DNA from: Thermoplasmata archaeon
GTDB lineage: Bacteria; Actinomycetota; Acidimicrobiia; Acidimicrobiales; Acidimicrobiaceae
NCBI GenBank assembly: GCA_021836665.1
Contig: JAKBHQ010000268.1
Location: 1 to 7,088 of the forward strand
DNA: 7,088 nt
Direction of reading: 5' to 3'
The notes under the pieces were generated by a model, which ran no database searches, was not told where the DNA came from, and was given only the letters and a program-made list of their open reading frames with translations. Numbering within the stretch: position 1 is the stretch's first letter; each line of letters begins with the position of its first letter. Below are positions 1 to 6,476 of this stretch, piece after piece. The translations under genes were made by a program, and so were the position numbers.

Positions 1-2353
1 CTTCGGCTCTGGTGATCCTCCTTTTTGGTTCATCTGCGAGGAGTACCCCCCTTTGCGAGTTGTATCGGTAACGGAACTCATTTTCGCCTTGATAGATCGT
101 CGTTGTCGTGTCTGGCCCCGGCCAGATTGATATCGACCATTTATCGTCCGGGATTTCCATCGTGTGCTGACCCATCTCGCCGAATGGAATCGCTCCCCCT
201 GACCTGACGAAGATCGGCATCTTGTCCAGGGGTACTTTGGCGGTAAACCGCTTGGGTCCTACGTGCGCTTCTCCGGTCCAAAAATCCGACCAGCTACCTT
301 TGGGGAGCACGATTTCCACCTCGGCCAGCGGTGTGGTCTCGTCGAGGACGGCAACTATCAAGAGGTCCGGCCCCAACAAGAACTCATGCTCTACGTCGTA
401 GAGGGTGATATCTGTTGGATCCTCGAAGGTGAGGGGTCTGAGCATCGGCCAGCCGAAAAGCGAACCTTGCTTTGCCGCACTCATTAGATAGGGGAGTAGT
501 CGATAGCGCAACTCCACGTAGTCCCGTACGATGCCGAGGACCTCTTCTCCAAATACCCAAGGTTCCCGTGGGGTTAGGCCATGGAAGCGAGTAAGTGGAG
601 AGAGGCACCCTATCTGACTCCATCGGATGAAGAGTTCCTTTGAGGGACCCATGCCATAAAAGCCACCGATGTCGTGTGACCACATGCCGGGAGCCGATAC
701 CGCCCAACCCAGGCCGCCCCGCAAGCTGGCGGCTAATCCAGCGAAGGAGGCCTCAGGGTCGCCACCCCACTGTGCTGGGTACCTTTGCGATCCAGCCCAC
801 CCGCTCCTCGACCAGACCAGCGGTTCCCTTTGGGTCTTTTTGGCGACCGTTTCGTGGACGGTCCTCGAATACCAGAGGGGATAGAGGTTTCTCCAGTTGC
901 GGCCGCTTAGCCCGTCGGACATCGATGCCGAGTCCGGGAGACCCTCACCAAAGTCGCACTTCAGGACGGAAGCACCGAGATCTAAGAGTTCTTCGTTCTT
1001 TTCTCCCCACCACTTTCGCGCATCTGGATTGGAGAAGTCCACGAGATATCTCGCCCTGCCATCCCTTGAGAAGGTTCGGTCCACCAAAGCGGGCTTATTA
1101 TCGCTCGACCTGACGAGATAACCCATCTCCTTGGCGTATTCACTTAGCGGTGAAGCTTCGTCAAGGTAAGGGAGCTCCCAAACCGACGCGTGGAATCCGT
1201 CTTCTAGCAGGCTAGCAAACATCTCTTTTGGCGCTGGGTACTTCTCTTCGGACCAGATAAAGTCGCAGTTGAGCCGGTCTAGCACTAGCCAATCTGGATC
1301 GATATGCAAGACGTCACATGGGACCCTATGTTCTCGCATTCCCTTGGCGGCGGCTTCGAGCTCTTCTCGGTTAGCATACCGACACCTAGACATCCAGACC
1401 CCTAAGGCCCACCTCGGTGGGACGTTCATCCGACCGGTCAGTTCGCTGTAGTGGGTCAGTCGCTCCTTGAGGCCTTCTCCGGCTATTAGAAATAGGTCAA
1501 GGTTGTCTAGCTCATTCTCGACCTGGAGGAGGCTTGGATAAGGCGTCCCCACCGAAACCGACATTGGGCCAGGGCCGTGGAGAAAGGCGCTGTACCCCTT
1601 GGAGGAGTGCCAGACGGGGGCGGGTTTGTAGACCAGTCCCGTGCCGACTCCTAATGCGTCATTCGCTATCAGTTCGAACTTTCTGCCGATGTGGTTTACG
1701 CTAGAGAACTGTTCCCCTAACCCGATTATCTTTTCGCCGGGCTGTAACTCCAGTGAAAAACCGCTCCTGTTTAAGCCAAAGTCCATCGCTCCAGCGAAGG
1801 GGAAACCGGCGACCTGCCTACGAGCACCGCCCGAGAGTGCAATACGCCTTCCATTTTGGTCCAGGAGTTTGAATCCGAAGGGAAACTTATCGAAGACGAG
1901 GGTCAATGCCCCGGTGGAAATCTCTACCGATTCGCCAGACTCTTTAGTAGCGAGCTGTATCGGGTTGAGAGATTCCTCGACCAGGATTCCATACCCCTTT
2001 TCGCCGGGGTCAGCCTTATCAGGGTCGGTCGGCCAAATCGACCCGGGGAGCATCGTCAATCTAAGTGTGTTGTCGTTGTACCCCCTTACTACGAGGATCG
2101 CCTCTGACTTGACGGTCTTGTCCGTCTTTTCGTCCGAGGGATCGTCGAGCTTTGGTGCATTAGGTAGGAGGGACTCTAGGCCTTGTGAACTAGCGGGTTC
2201 GGTGGTAATGATCCCCGCAACCCGGCCTATCGGATGGTAGGAAACCGAGGTGACATGCAATAAGACCGCATCTGGCAGGTGCTCGACCTCTCTGATGGTT
2301 CTGAGGAGGAAGTTTTCGCTCGCGACCAAAGTGTCGTCGTTATTTGTTGTCAT
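1..2353 (-). CDS. GH31 alpha-glycosidase, YicI-like (alpha-xylosidase/alpha-glucosidase), 3' end outside window
   Basis: This is a retaining family 31 glycoside hydrolase that should release an alpha-linked xylose or glucose from an imported oligosaccharide. I read 784 uninterrupted codons from the ATG at 2353 to the window edge. Visible landmarks are GLGE at residues 211-214, HIDPDW at 350-355, the nucleophile Asp467 in KCDFGEGLP, the acid/base Asp532 in WGGDP, WSHDIGGF at 558-565 and RFHG at 589-592. The 65-residue spacing between the two catalytic aspartates matches the 66 in E. coli YicI (D416/D482). YicI is 772 residues, so only a short C-terminal part should be missing. There is no signal peptide, so it is probably cytoplasmic. 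Residues about 51-83 form a charged, Pro/Asp/Lys-rich stretch that looks like an insertion. The start lies 2 nt after the upstream permease stop, with AGGAG 13 nt ahead, so translation may be coupled. The family is secure; the exact substrate cannot be decided from sequence. Confidence 0.93.
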   Translation of the reverse strand, partial: MTTNNDDTLVASENFLLRTIREVEHLPDAVLLHVTSVSYHPIGRVAGIITTEPASSQGLESLLPNAPKLDDPSDEKTDKTVKSEAILVVRGYNDNTLRLTMLPGSIWPTDPDKADPGEKGYGILVEESLNPIQLATKESGESVEISTGALTLVFDKFPFGFKLLDQNGRRIALSGGARRQVAGFPFAGAMDFGLNRSGFSLELQPGEKIIGLGEQFSSVNHIGRKFELIANDALGVGTGLVYKPAPVWHSSKGYSAFLHGPGPMSVSVGTPYPSLLQVENELDNLDLFLIAGEGLKERLTHYSELTGRMNVPPRWALGVWMSRCRYANREELEAAAKGMREHRVPCDVLHIDPDWLVLDRLNCDFIWSEEKYPAPKEMFASLLEDGFHASVWELPYLDEASPLSEYAKEMGYLVRSSDNKPALVDRTFSRDGRARYLVDFSNPDARKWWGEKNEELLDLGASVLKCDFGEGLPDSASMSDGLSGRNWRNLYPLWYSRTVHETVAKKTQREPLVWSRSGWAGSQRYPAQWGGDPEASFAGLAASLRGGLGWAVSAPGMWSHDIGGFYGMGPSKELFIRWSQIGCLSPLTRFHGLTPREPWVFGEEVLGIVRDYVELRYRLLPYLMSAAKQGSLFGWPMLRPLTFEDPTDITLYDVEHEFLLGPDLLIVAVLDETTPLAEVEIVLPKGSWSDFWTGEAHVGPKRFTAKVPLDKMPIFVRSGGAIPFGEMGQHTMEIPDDKWSISIWPGPDTTTTIYQGENEFRYRYNSQRGVLLADEPKRRITRAE

Positions 2354-2355
2354 CG

Positions 2356-3261
2356 TTACTTGACTGCTCCTAGAGTTAGACCGCTTATGAGGCGGCGTTG
2401 GAAGACCGAAACTCCAAGGGCGACCGGAACTAGCGCTAATACGGTAGCTGCCGAAATGATTCCCCATGGGAAGGTGTATTGGCCCGGGTATAGGGCGATT
2501 CCGACCGGTAGAGTACGCATCTGGTTATTGGTCATGAAGGTCAAAGCCAGCAGAAATTCGTTCCAGTTGGTGGCGAAGATGATCAGTCCAGTGGTGACTA
2601 CCCCTGGGACCGATACTCGAAGAATGATCCTAAAGAATGCGCCCAAAGTAGAAAGGCCGTCCACTTTGGCGGCCTCTTCGAGCTCCTTCGGGAGATCCTG
2701 GAGGTAGGCATTCATCAGCCAAACGCATATCGGTAGGGTCAAAAAGGTGTACGGGATAATGAGCGCCCAGTAGGTATTTAGCAGGTTGAAGTGCCTAAAG
2801 AGATTGAATAGTGGCACAACAAGGGTTATCGGCGGCAAAAAAGAGAAGGCCAGAATGACCATGAGGATCAACCTTTTAAACCGAAAGCGGAGCCTAGCCA
2901 GCGCGTATCCGGCGAAGGTGCCCAAGGTCAGGCTAAAAACGGTCGAGGTCACAGTGACCAGTAGCGAGTTGAAGTAGTACCGACCGAAAGGCGCCTGACT
3001 GAGGGCAGTTCTGTAGCTTCCTAAGGTCACCGAAGTCGGAAGGAGGGTGACCGGCTGGGTCGTCAGCTGGGCCTGGGGCTTGAGTGAGGTTATCAGGATC
3101 CAGATGACAGGGAAGAGGGCGTAAAAGCCGAGAATGATAGCGCTGAGGTTGAAGATTCCCATCCTCGCCCTCGCCCATCCGTGGCGACGCGACGCCTTGG
3201 CGGGATTTGGAGACTTCACTCTTACTCTCTTGCGGCTTGGTGCATTTGAGGTTGTAGTCAT
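2356..3261 (-). CDS. ABC sugar transporter inner-membrane permease, MalG/UgpE type
   Basis: This is the second permease half of a CUT1-type carbohydrate ABC importer (binding-protein-dependent transport inner membrane component, 301 residues, normal for the family). After a basic cytoplasmic N-terminus (residues 1-34) there are about six hydrophobic segments, near 36-60, 97-122, 130-152, 163-185, 218-240 and 266-286. The EAA loop that docks the ATPase is clear: EEAAKVDG at 195-202, followed by Pro219. WNEFLLALTF at 233-242 and the C-terminal FQRRLISGLTLGAVK are typical of MalG-type subunits. GAGAG lies 6 nt before the ATG. It follows the first permease by 16 nt and precedes the GH31 gene by 2 nt, which implies a single operon. 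The substrate is inferred from the hydrolase to be an alpha-glucoside or alpha-xyloside. Confidence 0.94.
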   Translation of the reverse strand: MTTTSNAPSRKRVRVKSPNPAKASRRHGWARARMGIFNLSAIILGFYALFPVIWILITSLKPQAQLTTQPVTLLPTSVTLGSYRTALSQAPFGRYYFNSLLVTVTSTVFSLTLGTFAGYALARLRFRFKRLILMVILAFSFLPPITLVVPLFNLFRHFNLLNTYWALIIPYTFLTLPICVWLMNAYLQDLPKELEEAAKVDGLSTLGAFFRIILRVSVPGVVTTGLIIFATNWNEFLLALTFMTNNQMRTLPVGIALYPGQYTFPWGIISAATVLALVPVALGVSVFQRRLISGLTLGAVK

Positions 3262-3277
3262 CTATAGCTCTCTTTTT

Positions 3278-4237
3278 CTAACCCAGTGAATCTGGGCGAT
3301 ATAGGATTTTCATATACAACAACGCAAATAGTGCAATCATGATCGCCAGGACAACCCCTATCGCCGAACCGTATCCAAAGTTGAGTCCCTGTATCGACTG
3401 CTGGTAGAGGTAGAGGGGGAGATTGAGGGTTGAATACCCTGGACCACCTAATGTCAGTCCGTAGATGATGTCGAAGGCCTGAAGGGCCTCAACCGTTCGG
3501 AGCACCAGAACGACGAGAATCGTCGGTTTGAGCATCGGCATGGTGATACGCCAGAAGCGCTGCCACGGATTGGCGCCATCGACGTCGGCCGCTTCGTATA
3601 CAGAAGCGGGAATCGACTGCAATCCGGCCAAAAATACTAGCGCAGCGAAGGAGTTGACCTTCCAAATGGCGAGCAGGAAGAGGGCTATAACCGCCAAGGT
3701 TGGAGAGCCTAGCCAGACAAAAGCGTGTGGTAACCCGAGGCGTTGCAGTACCCCATCGAAGAGTCCATAGTTCGGATCGTACATGAATCGCCAAACGACA
3801 GCCGTGATTACCGTCGGCATCATCCACGGGAATAGCAGGGCCGCCCTAAATATCCCGCGACCCTTGAACTCGCGATTTGCCATCAGCGCAACGCCCAAGC
3901 CTACGAGTGTCTGACCGATCACGCTTAGTACTGCGTAGAAGATGGTAAATCGAAAAGCCATCCAGAATATGTGGTCGTGGATCAACTGACGGTAGTTACC
4001 CAGGCCATAGCTGTGATTTAATGGGTCGGTCAATATGTAGTGCTGGAAGGACCAGAGGATGGTCTGGATCGAAGGGTAGAGGAGGATGGCGCTCAACCCG
4101 ATGAGAGTAGGAAGCAGTAGCCAAAAAGCGAATCGACGTTCCTGGGAACTCAGGCTACGGGTTTTTTTAGTGCGGAGGGAAGGTTTCCCGCTGTCCTGTC
4201 TCCGCCGACGACCGTTGACCTCGACCGCCTGGCTCAT
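3278..4237 (-). CDS. ABC sugar transporter inner-membrane permease, MalF/UgpA type
   Basis: This is the first permease half of the same CUT1-type importer, 319 residues from the start chosen here. A basic N-terminus (residues 1-35) is followed by hydrophobic segments near 36-56, 94-119, 130-150, 179-204, 236-258 and 288-311. The ATPase-docking EAA loop reads YEAADVDG at 214-221, then ITMP at 231-234. LGGPGYST at 263-270 is typical of UgpA/MalF homologues. An in-frame ATG exists 37 codons upstream at 4348. I prefer the ATG at 4237 because a strong GGAGGAGGGGG Shine-Dalgarno (4253-4243) sits 5 nt before it, the 4348 ATG has none, and the extension looks unlike the family. The gene is preceded by a promoter in the spacer at 4238-4504. 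No binding-protein gene lies directly upstream, where one is usual. Confidence 0.94.
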   Translation of the reverse strand: MSQAVEVNGRRRRQDSGKPSLRTKKTRSLSSQERRFAFWLLLPTLIGLSAILLYPSIQTILWSFQHYILTDPLNHSYGLGNYRQLIHDHIFWMAFRFTIFYAVLSVIGQTLVGLGVALMANREFKGRGIFRAALLFPWMMPTVITAVVWRFMYDPNYGLFDGVLQRLGLPHAFVWLGSPTLAVIALFLLAIWKVNSFAALVFLAGLQSIPASVYEAADVDGANPWQRFWRITMPMLKPTILVVLVLRTVEALQAFDIIYGLTLGGPGYSTLNLPLYLYQQSIQGLNFGYGSAIGVVLAIMIALFALLYMKILYRPDSLG

Positions 4238-4253
4238 CGATTCCCCCTCCTCC
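4238..4253 (-). promoter_or_regulatory. Strong ribosome binding site setting the MalF-type permease start
   Basis: On the minus strand GGAGGAGGGGG (4253-4243) lies 5 nt before the ATG at 4237. This purine-rich Shine-Dalgarno decides between this ATG and the in-frame ATG at 4348. Confidence 0.8.
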
Positions 4254-4373
4254 AGTGATGTAATCCGGCGGGCACGGGCCGCAAAGCGCAAGTCCAGCCG
4301 TTCAGCAAGGGCCAAACCAGACCCTCTGCCGCTCCAAAGGGGATGCATGCGTCGATCGTCTGGTATGACCTCT

Positions 4374-4430
4374 GGCCAAAATGCTATACGCCTCAGGTCC
4401 GATTGTCAACCTTATCGGACAGCTTTGGCC
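4374..4430. repeat. Inverted 7-bp repeat bracketing the importer promoter
   Basis: GGCCAAA at 4374-4380 and its reverse complement TTTGGCC at 4424-4430 flank the -35/-10 boxes, with centres 50 bp apart. A further GGCCAAA copy is at 4310-4316 in the leader. Paired sites around a promoter suit a repressor of a sugar operon, but 7-bp matches can arise by chance and no regulator gene is in the window. Confidence 0.3.
4381..4409 (-). promoter_or_regulatory. Sigma70/SigA-type promoter for the permease-GH31 operon
   Basis: A perfect -35 box TTGACA (4409-4404) is followed by a 17-nt spacer and TAGCAT (4386-4381), which matches 4 of 6 -10 positions including TA...T. An alternative -10, TATAGC, overlaps it with a 15-nt spacer. 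Transcription would start near 4374, giving a leader of roughly 135 nt before the permease ATG. The position between the epimerase and permease genes suggests the importer can be transcribed independently of the epimerase. The TSS is inferred, not shown. Confidence 0.7.
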
Positions 4431-4435
4431 TATTT

Positions 4436-4469
4436 CCTAAAAACTGGTTGTTCCTAAGAATTGGTTGCC
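4436..4469. repeat. Two tandem 17-bp imperfect direct repeats upstream of the importer promoter
   Basis: Copy 1 (4436-4452) reads CCTAAAAACTGGTTGTT and copy 2 (4453-4469) reads CCTAAGAATTGGTTGCC; 13 of the first 15 positions are identical. The copies abut and lie about 27-60 bp upstream of the -35 box on the minus strand. That is a plausible place for an activator or repressor that binds direct repeats. Function is inferred from position only. Confidence 0.45.
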
Positions 4470-4504
4470 CCGAGCGGTAGGGCGCTTGTCGATCTCGATT
4501 GACT

Positions 4505-5479
4505 CTATCGTAGGACACTTTCATCGGCTAAGTGGGGCGAAATCCCCCATCGGCCGATGAATTCTTCCTTTGGATTTAGGGTGATTAGGCCAATACCGGA
4601 GTTGAAAGCGTCAGGTGCGCAGGTCATCGGCTCCAAGGCGATTGACATTCGCCTTCGATTCGGATCGAGAACTCGGTCTGCGCTATAGATCTGGATGAAA
4701 TCATATTTTTTATCCATCCATAGGGTTATCGAGTCGCCCTTTGGATCGATTAGCGAAACGTATGCGATCCCATCCTGGTCTCGTTTCAGTCCTGACATAG
4801 CGATATCAAACTCCAAGCTGCCGATTGGAGAGGGAGACGAAAAATCCCATTTTGACCCTGTACAGGCCTTTCCGGGTCCAGGGATCCCTCCTTCTTGGAC
4901 TGGATAGTAGGTCGAAGCGGGGATTTTTAAAAGCAACGAATCGATCCGATGATTTCCAAGTTTGAAATAAGGGTGCGCCCCAGTTCCAAATGGTACGGGG
5001 TCCGACCCTATATTTTTCACCCTCGTGATGACGCTAAGACCCGTTTTGCTGAGCGAGTACTCGATCGAGGCATCAAGGGTGAAGGGCCAGCCGGCACAGG
5101 GGTTGAGAACCAGCGAGTAGACGAGCGAGTCTTCTTTATGACTCGCTAGTCGCCAAGGTTGCCATCTCGTCAATCCATGTATGGCGTTTCCCTTTAGGGG
5201 CTCGGAGATATCGAGTTGATACTTTTTCGAATTCCAAAAGTACCTTCCGCCAAAAATTCGATTCGGCCAGGGTATCAGGGTCTGACCTCGGGCATCGTGG
5301 CAAACTTGGTCGGAGCTAAAGCCGTCTAGCACCTCCGTTGACACCCAGCGGTAGCTCCTAAGGGTCGCACCTAACTCGCAAGCAACCAGATCCTGGCCGG
5401 CGAAGCTCAGACCGGTCTCCTTCCCATTCGGACCAACATGCTCTGGAGTTAATCCACCCGATTGCGAATCACTACACAC
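4505..5479 (-). CDS. Aldose 1-epimerase (mutarotase) family protein, GalM/YihR-like
   Basis: It should interconvert the alpha and beta anomers of a free aldose, here most likely the sugar released by the neighbouring GH31 enzyme. The 324-residue beta-sandwich protein carries PWPNRIFGGRY at 70-80, NAIHGLTRW at 98-106 (His101), GTGAHPYF at 165-172 (His169, the probable catalytic acid) and LEPMTCAPDAFN at 282-293 (Glu283, the probable catalytic base). These motifs fit the YihR-like branch more closely than classical GalM. The start is GTG at 5479, with AAAGGAAG (5496-5489) 9 nt before it; no ATG in this frame is close. It has no signal peptide. It is co-oriented with the permease operon but separated by 267 nt containing a promoter, so it may be its own unit or read through. 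No obvious terminator follows it. Confidence 0.92.
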   Translation of the reverse strand: MCSDSQSGGLTPEHVGPNGKETGLSFAGQDLVACELGATLRSYRWVSTEVLDGFSSDQVCHDARGQTLIPWPNRIFGGRYFWNSKKYQLDISEPLKGNAIHGLTRWQPWRLASHKEDSLVYSLVLNPCAGWPFTLDASIEYSLSKTGLSVITRVKNIGSDPVPFGTGAHPYFKLGNHRIDSLLLKIPASTYYPVQEGGIPGPGKACTGSKWDFSSPSPIGSLEFDIAMSGLKRDQDGIAYVSLIDPKGDSITLWMDKKYDFIQIYSADRVLDPNRRRMSIALEPMTCAPDAFNSGIGLITLNPKEEFIGRWGISPHLADESVLR

Positions 5480-5685
5480 CAGCAGATACTTCCTTTCTCC
5501 TCGCTACTCTACGCACTCCTGCCGCTTTGGCACCCTCCTACTCGCCCGTAGATACTGGGCTGAAACGAGCCGAATGCCCCCCATCTCCCATGTTTAACCT
5601 GTGTTTTCGTGGCTTTGGAGTAAAAACTTTGAATACGGGATGGGCCAATTAGCTTCACCACCTTGCTGGATGAATATAGGCGCGG
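5480..5685. other. Divergent intergenic region between the epimerase gene and the hipA remnant
   Basis: This 206-bp region separates a minus-strand gene from a plus-strand pseudogene, so it should contain at least the epimerase promoter. I found the epimerase ribosome binding site (5496-5489) but no convincing -35/-10 pair on either strand. On the plus strand a short open frame (from 5633) ends in LLDEYRRG with its TGA overlapping the hipA ATG as ATGA. That layout is typical of hipBA pairs, but the fragment is too short to be called HipB. Confidence 0.4.
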
Positions 5686-5891
5686 ATGAGTAGTTATCTT
5701 GTTGTGGTTCTAAGAGACGATATTGCTGGCGTGGAGACTCGTAACGATGACGGACGACTTCGATTTAACTATGATGACCCTTATCGACGACGGAATAGCG
5801 CCACACCTTTGTCGTTATCGAATGCGGCGTAAAACCCCTCGTTTTGGCGATGAGGAGTGGCAACGAACTTTTCACGGACCCACCCGATGGC
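5686..5891 (+). pseudogene. hipA: HipA-type toxin kinase, N-terminal remnant with frameshifts
   Basis: HipA is the Ser/Thr kinase toxin of HipBA modules; full proteins are about 400 residues. The 48-codon frame from the ATG at 5686 to the TAA at 5830-5832 carries the N-terminal subdomain pattern: an initial LVVVLRDDIAGV strand pair, GRLRFNYDDPY at residues 23-33, and ATPLSLS at 39-45, the hallmark block before the consensus MPL. Dropping one A at 5821 restores the consensus Met and continues as MRRKTPRFGDEEW...HG, with GD and HG correctly spaced for GD..V..FLxGLLPD. A further 2-nt loss would explain PPDG in a third frame near 5880-5891 as the LLPD motif. Beyond that the similarity fades. The kinase domain is absent, so no active toxin can be made. 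The N-terminal assignment is fairly strong; the frameshifted continuation is an inference. Confidence 0.72.
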
Positions 5892-6077
5892 GTTTATGAG
5901 TGCAAAGTTCAATTCACAATGAATTTCAAAAGCGACCGTCGCTTCTTTGGCCGACTGCTCTAATTGCCGTATGAATCGGAATAGCCTGATGGCCCAAGGG
6001 AAGGTATTTTCGGGTCCTAGTCTGTAATCAAGACCGAGATATTGACCGTTTTCGAATATCCAGGGAGCCGTTTCGAA

Positions 6078-6476
6078 ATGTCTGCACCCATATCCAGAAT
6101 AAAAATACCTGCTTGTGCACTGACGTGGCGTTTCTCTAGGAGTTCAGGTCCAGGTGGACAGCATGTCAATACTTCGGACACCAAAGTGGAGCTGATTTGT
6201 GACATCTCACAGCTCCATGCTGAGCAAAGTGTCCTTGACCGAATCTCTGCCCGATACGGCACGGAAATCAAAGTCGTGGCCTCCTCTCAGCGCTCACAGA
6301 CGCAGAACCGAAAATTGGCGTATCAAAATCTGACAGATAGGCTGGAAAAGGCTGCAAAGGTGCCGCGCAACCGCAGGCCGACTAAACCAACTTGGGGTTC
6401 GACCCAGAATCGTCTCGATGAAAAGCGAAAGGCGTCGATACAAAAGGCCCAAAGGCGTCGACCACTTGATGAGTAG
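6078..6476 (+). CDS. arfB: Peptidyl-tRNA hydrolase ArfB (alternative ribosome-rescue factor)
   Basis: ArfB (YaeJ/ICT1 family) enters the empty A site of ribosomes stalled on non-stop mRNA and hydrolyses the peptidyl-tRNA. The 132-residue product is close to the 140 of E. coli ArfB. It shows the release-factor catalytic domain with GPGGQHVN at residues 24-31 (GGQ 26-28), then SDTKVEL, and a basic C-terminal tail (about 95-132, including RRPTKPTWGSTQNRLDEKRK) that binds the mRNA entry channel. It lacks the codon-recognition domains of RF1/RF2, so it is not a standard release factor. I chose the ATG at 6078 because family members begin shortly before the I-P-x-x-A-L strand and GGGAG lies 10-11 nt upstream; a TTG at 6042 in the same frame has no good ribosome binding site. 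No clear promoter was seen. It is intact although flanked by decayed sequence. Confidence 0.93.
   Translation: MSAPISRIKIPACALTWRFSRSSGPGGQHVNTSDTKVELICDISQLHAEQSVLDRISARYGTEIKVVASSQRSQTQNRKLAYQNLTDRLEKAAKVPRNRRPTKPTWGSTQNRLDEKRKASIQKAQRRRPLDE

Noticed and set aside
1641..2240. Plus-strand 199-residue frame inside the GH31 gene
   Set aside because: It is antisense to a clearly conserved glycosidase; the Pro/Ser-rich translation is typical of a shadow frame. The same applies to 640-1113 and the minus frame 384-707.
1..2353. Reading the GH31 enzyme as a YihQ-type sulfoquinovosidase
   Set aside because: WSHDIGGF, WGGDP and the overall layout match YicI-like enzymes, and the sulfonate-binding pattern of YihQ is not clearly present. 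The mutarotase neighbour alone does not justify it.
4086..4457. Plus-strand 123-residue frame across the permease start and promoter
   Set aside because: Arg/Ser-rich antisense of the permease N-terminus and its promoter spacer, with no family resemblance.
6042..6077. Longer arfB start at the TTG at 6042
   Set aside because: There is no good ribosome binding site before it, and the added 12 residues are not typical of ArfB, whereas the ATG at 6078 fits the family start.
5781..6143. Minus-strand open frame of about 120 codons reading across the hipA remnant and into arfB
   Set aside because: Its translation looks fairly protein-like, but no ATG, GTG or TTG is available at its upstream end. 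It is antisense to arfB and to the HipA motifs on the plus strand, and I recognise no family. It is more likely a shadow frame, though a database search of the part at 5821-6077 would settle it.
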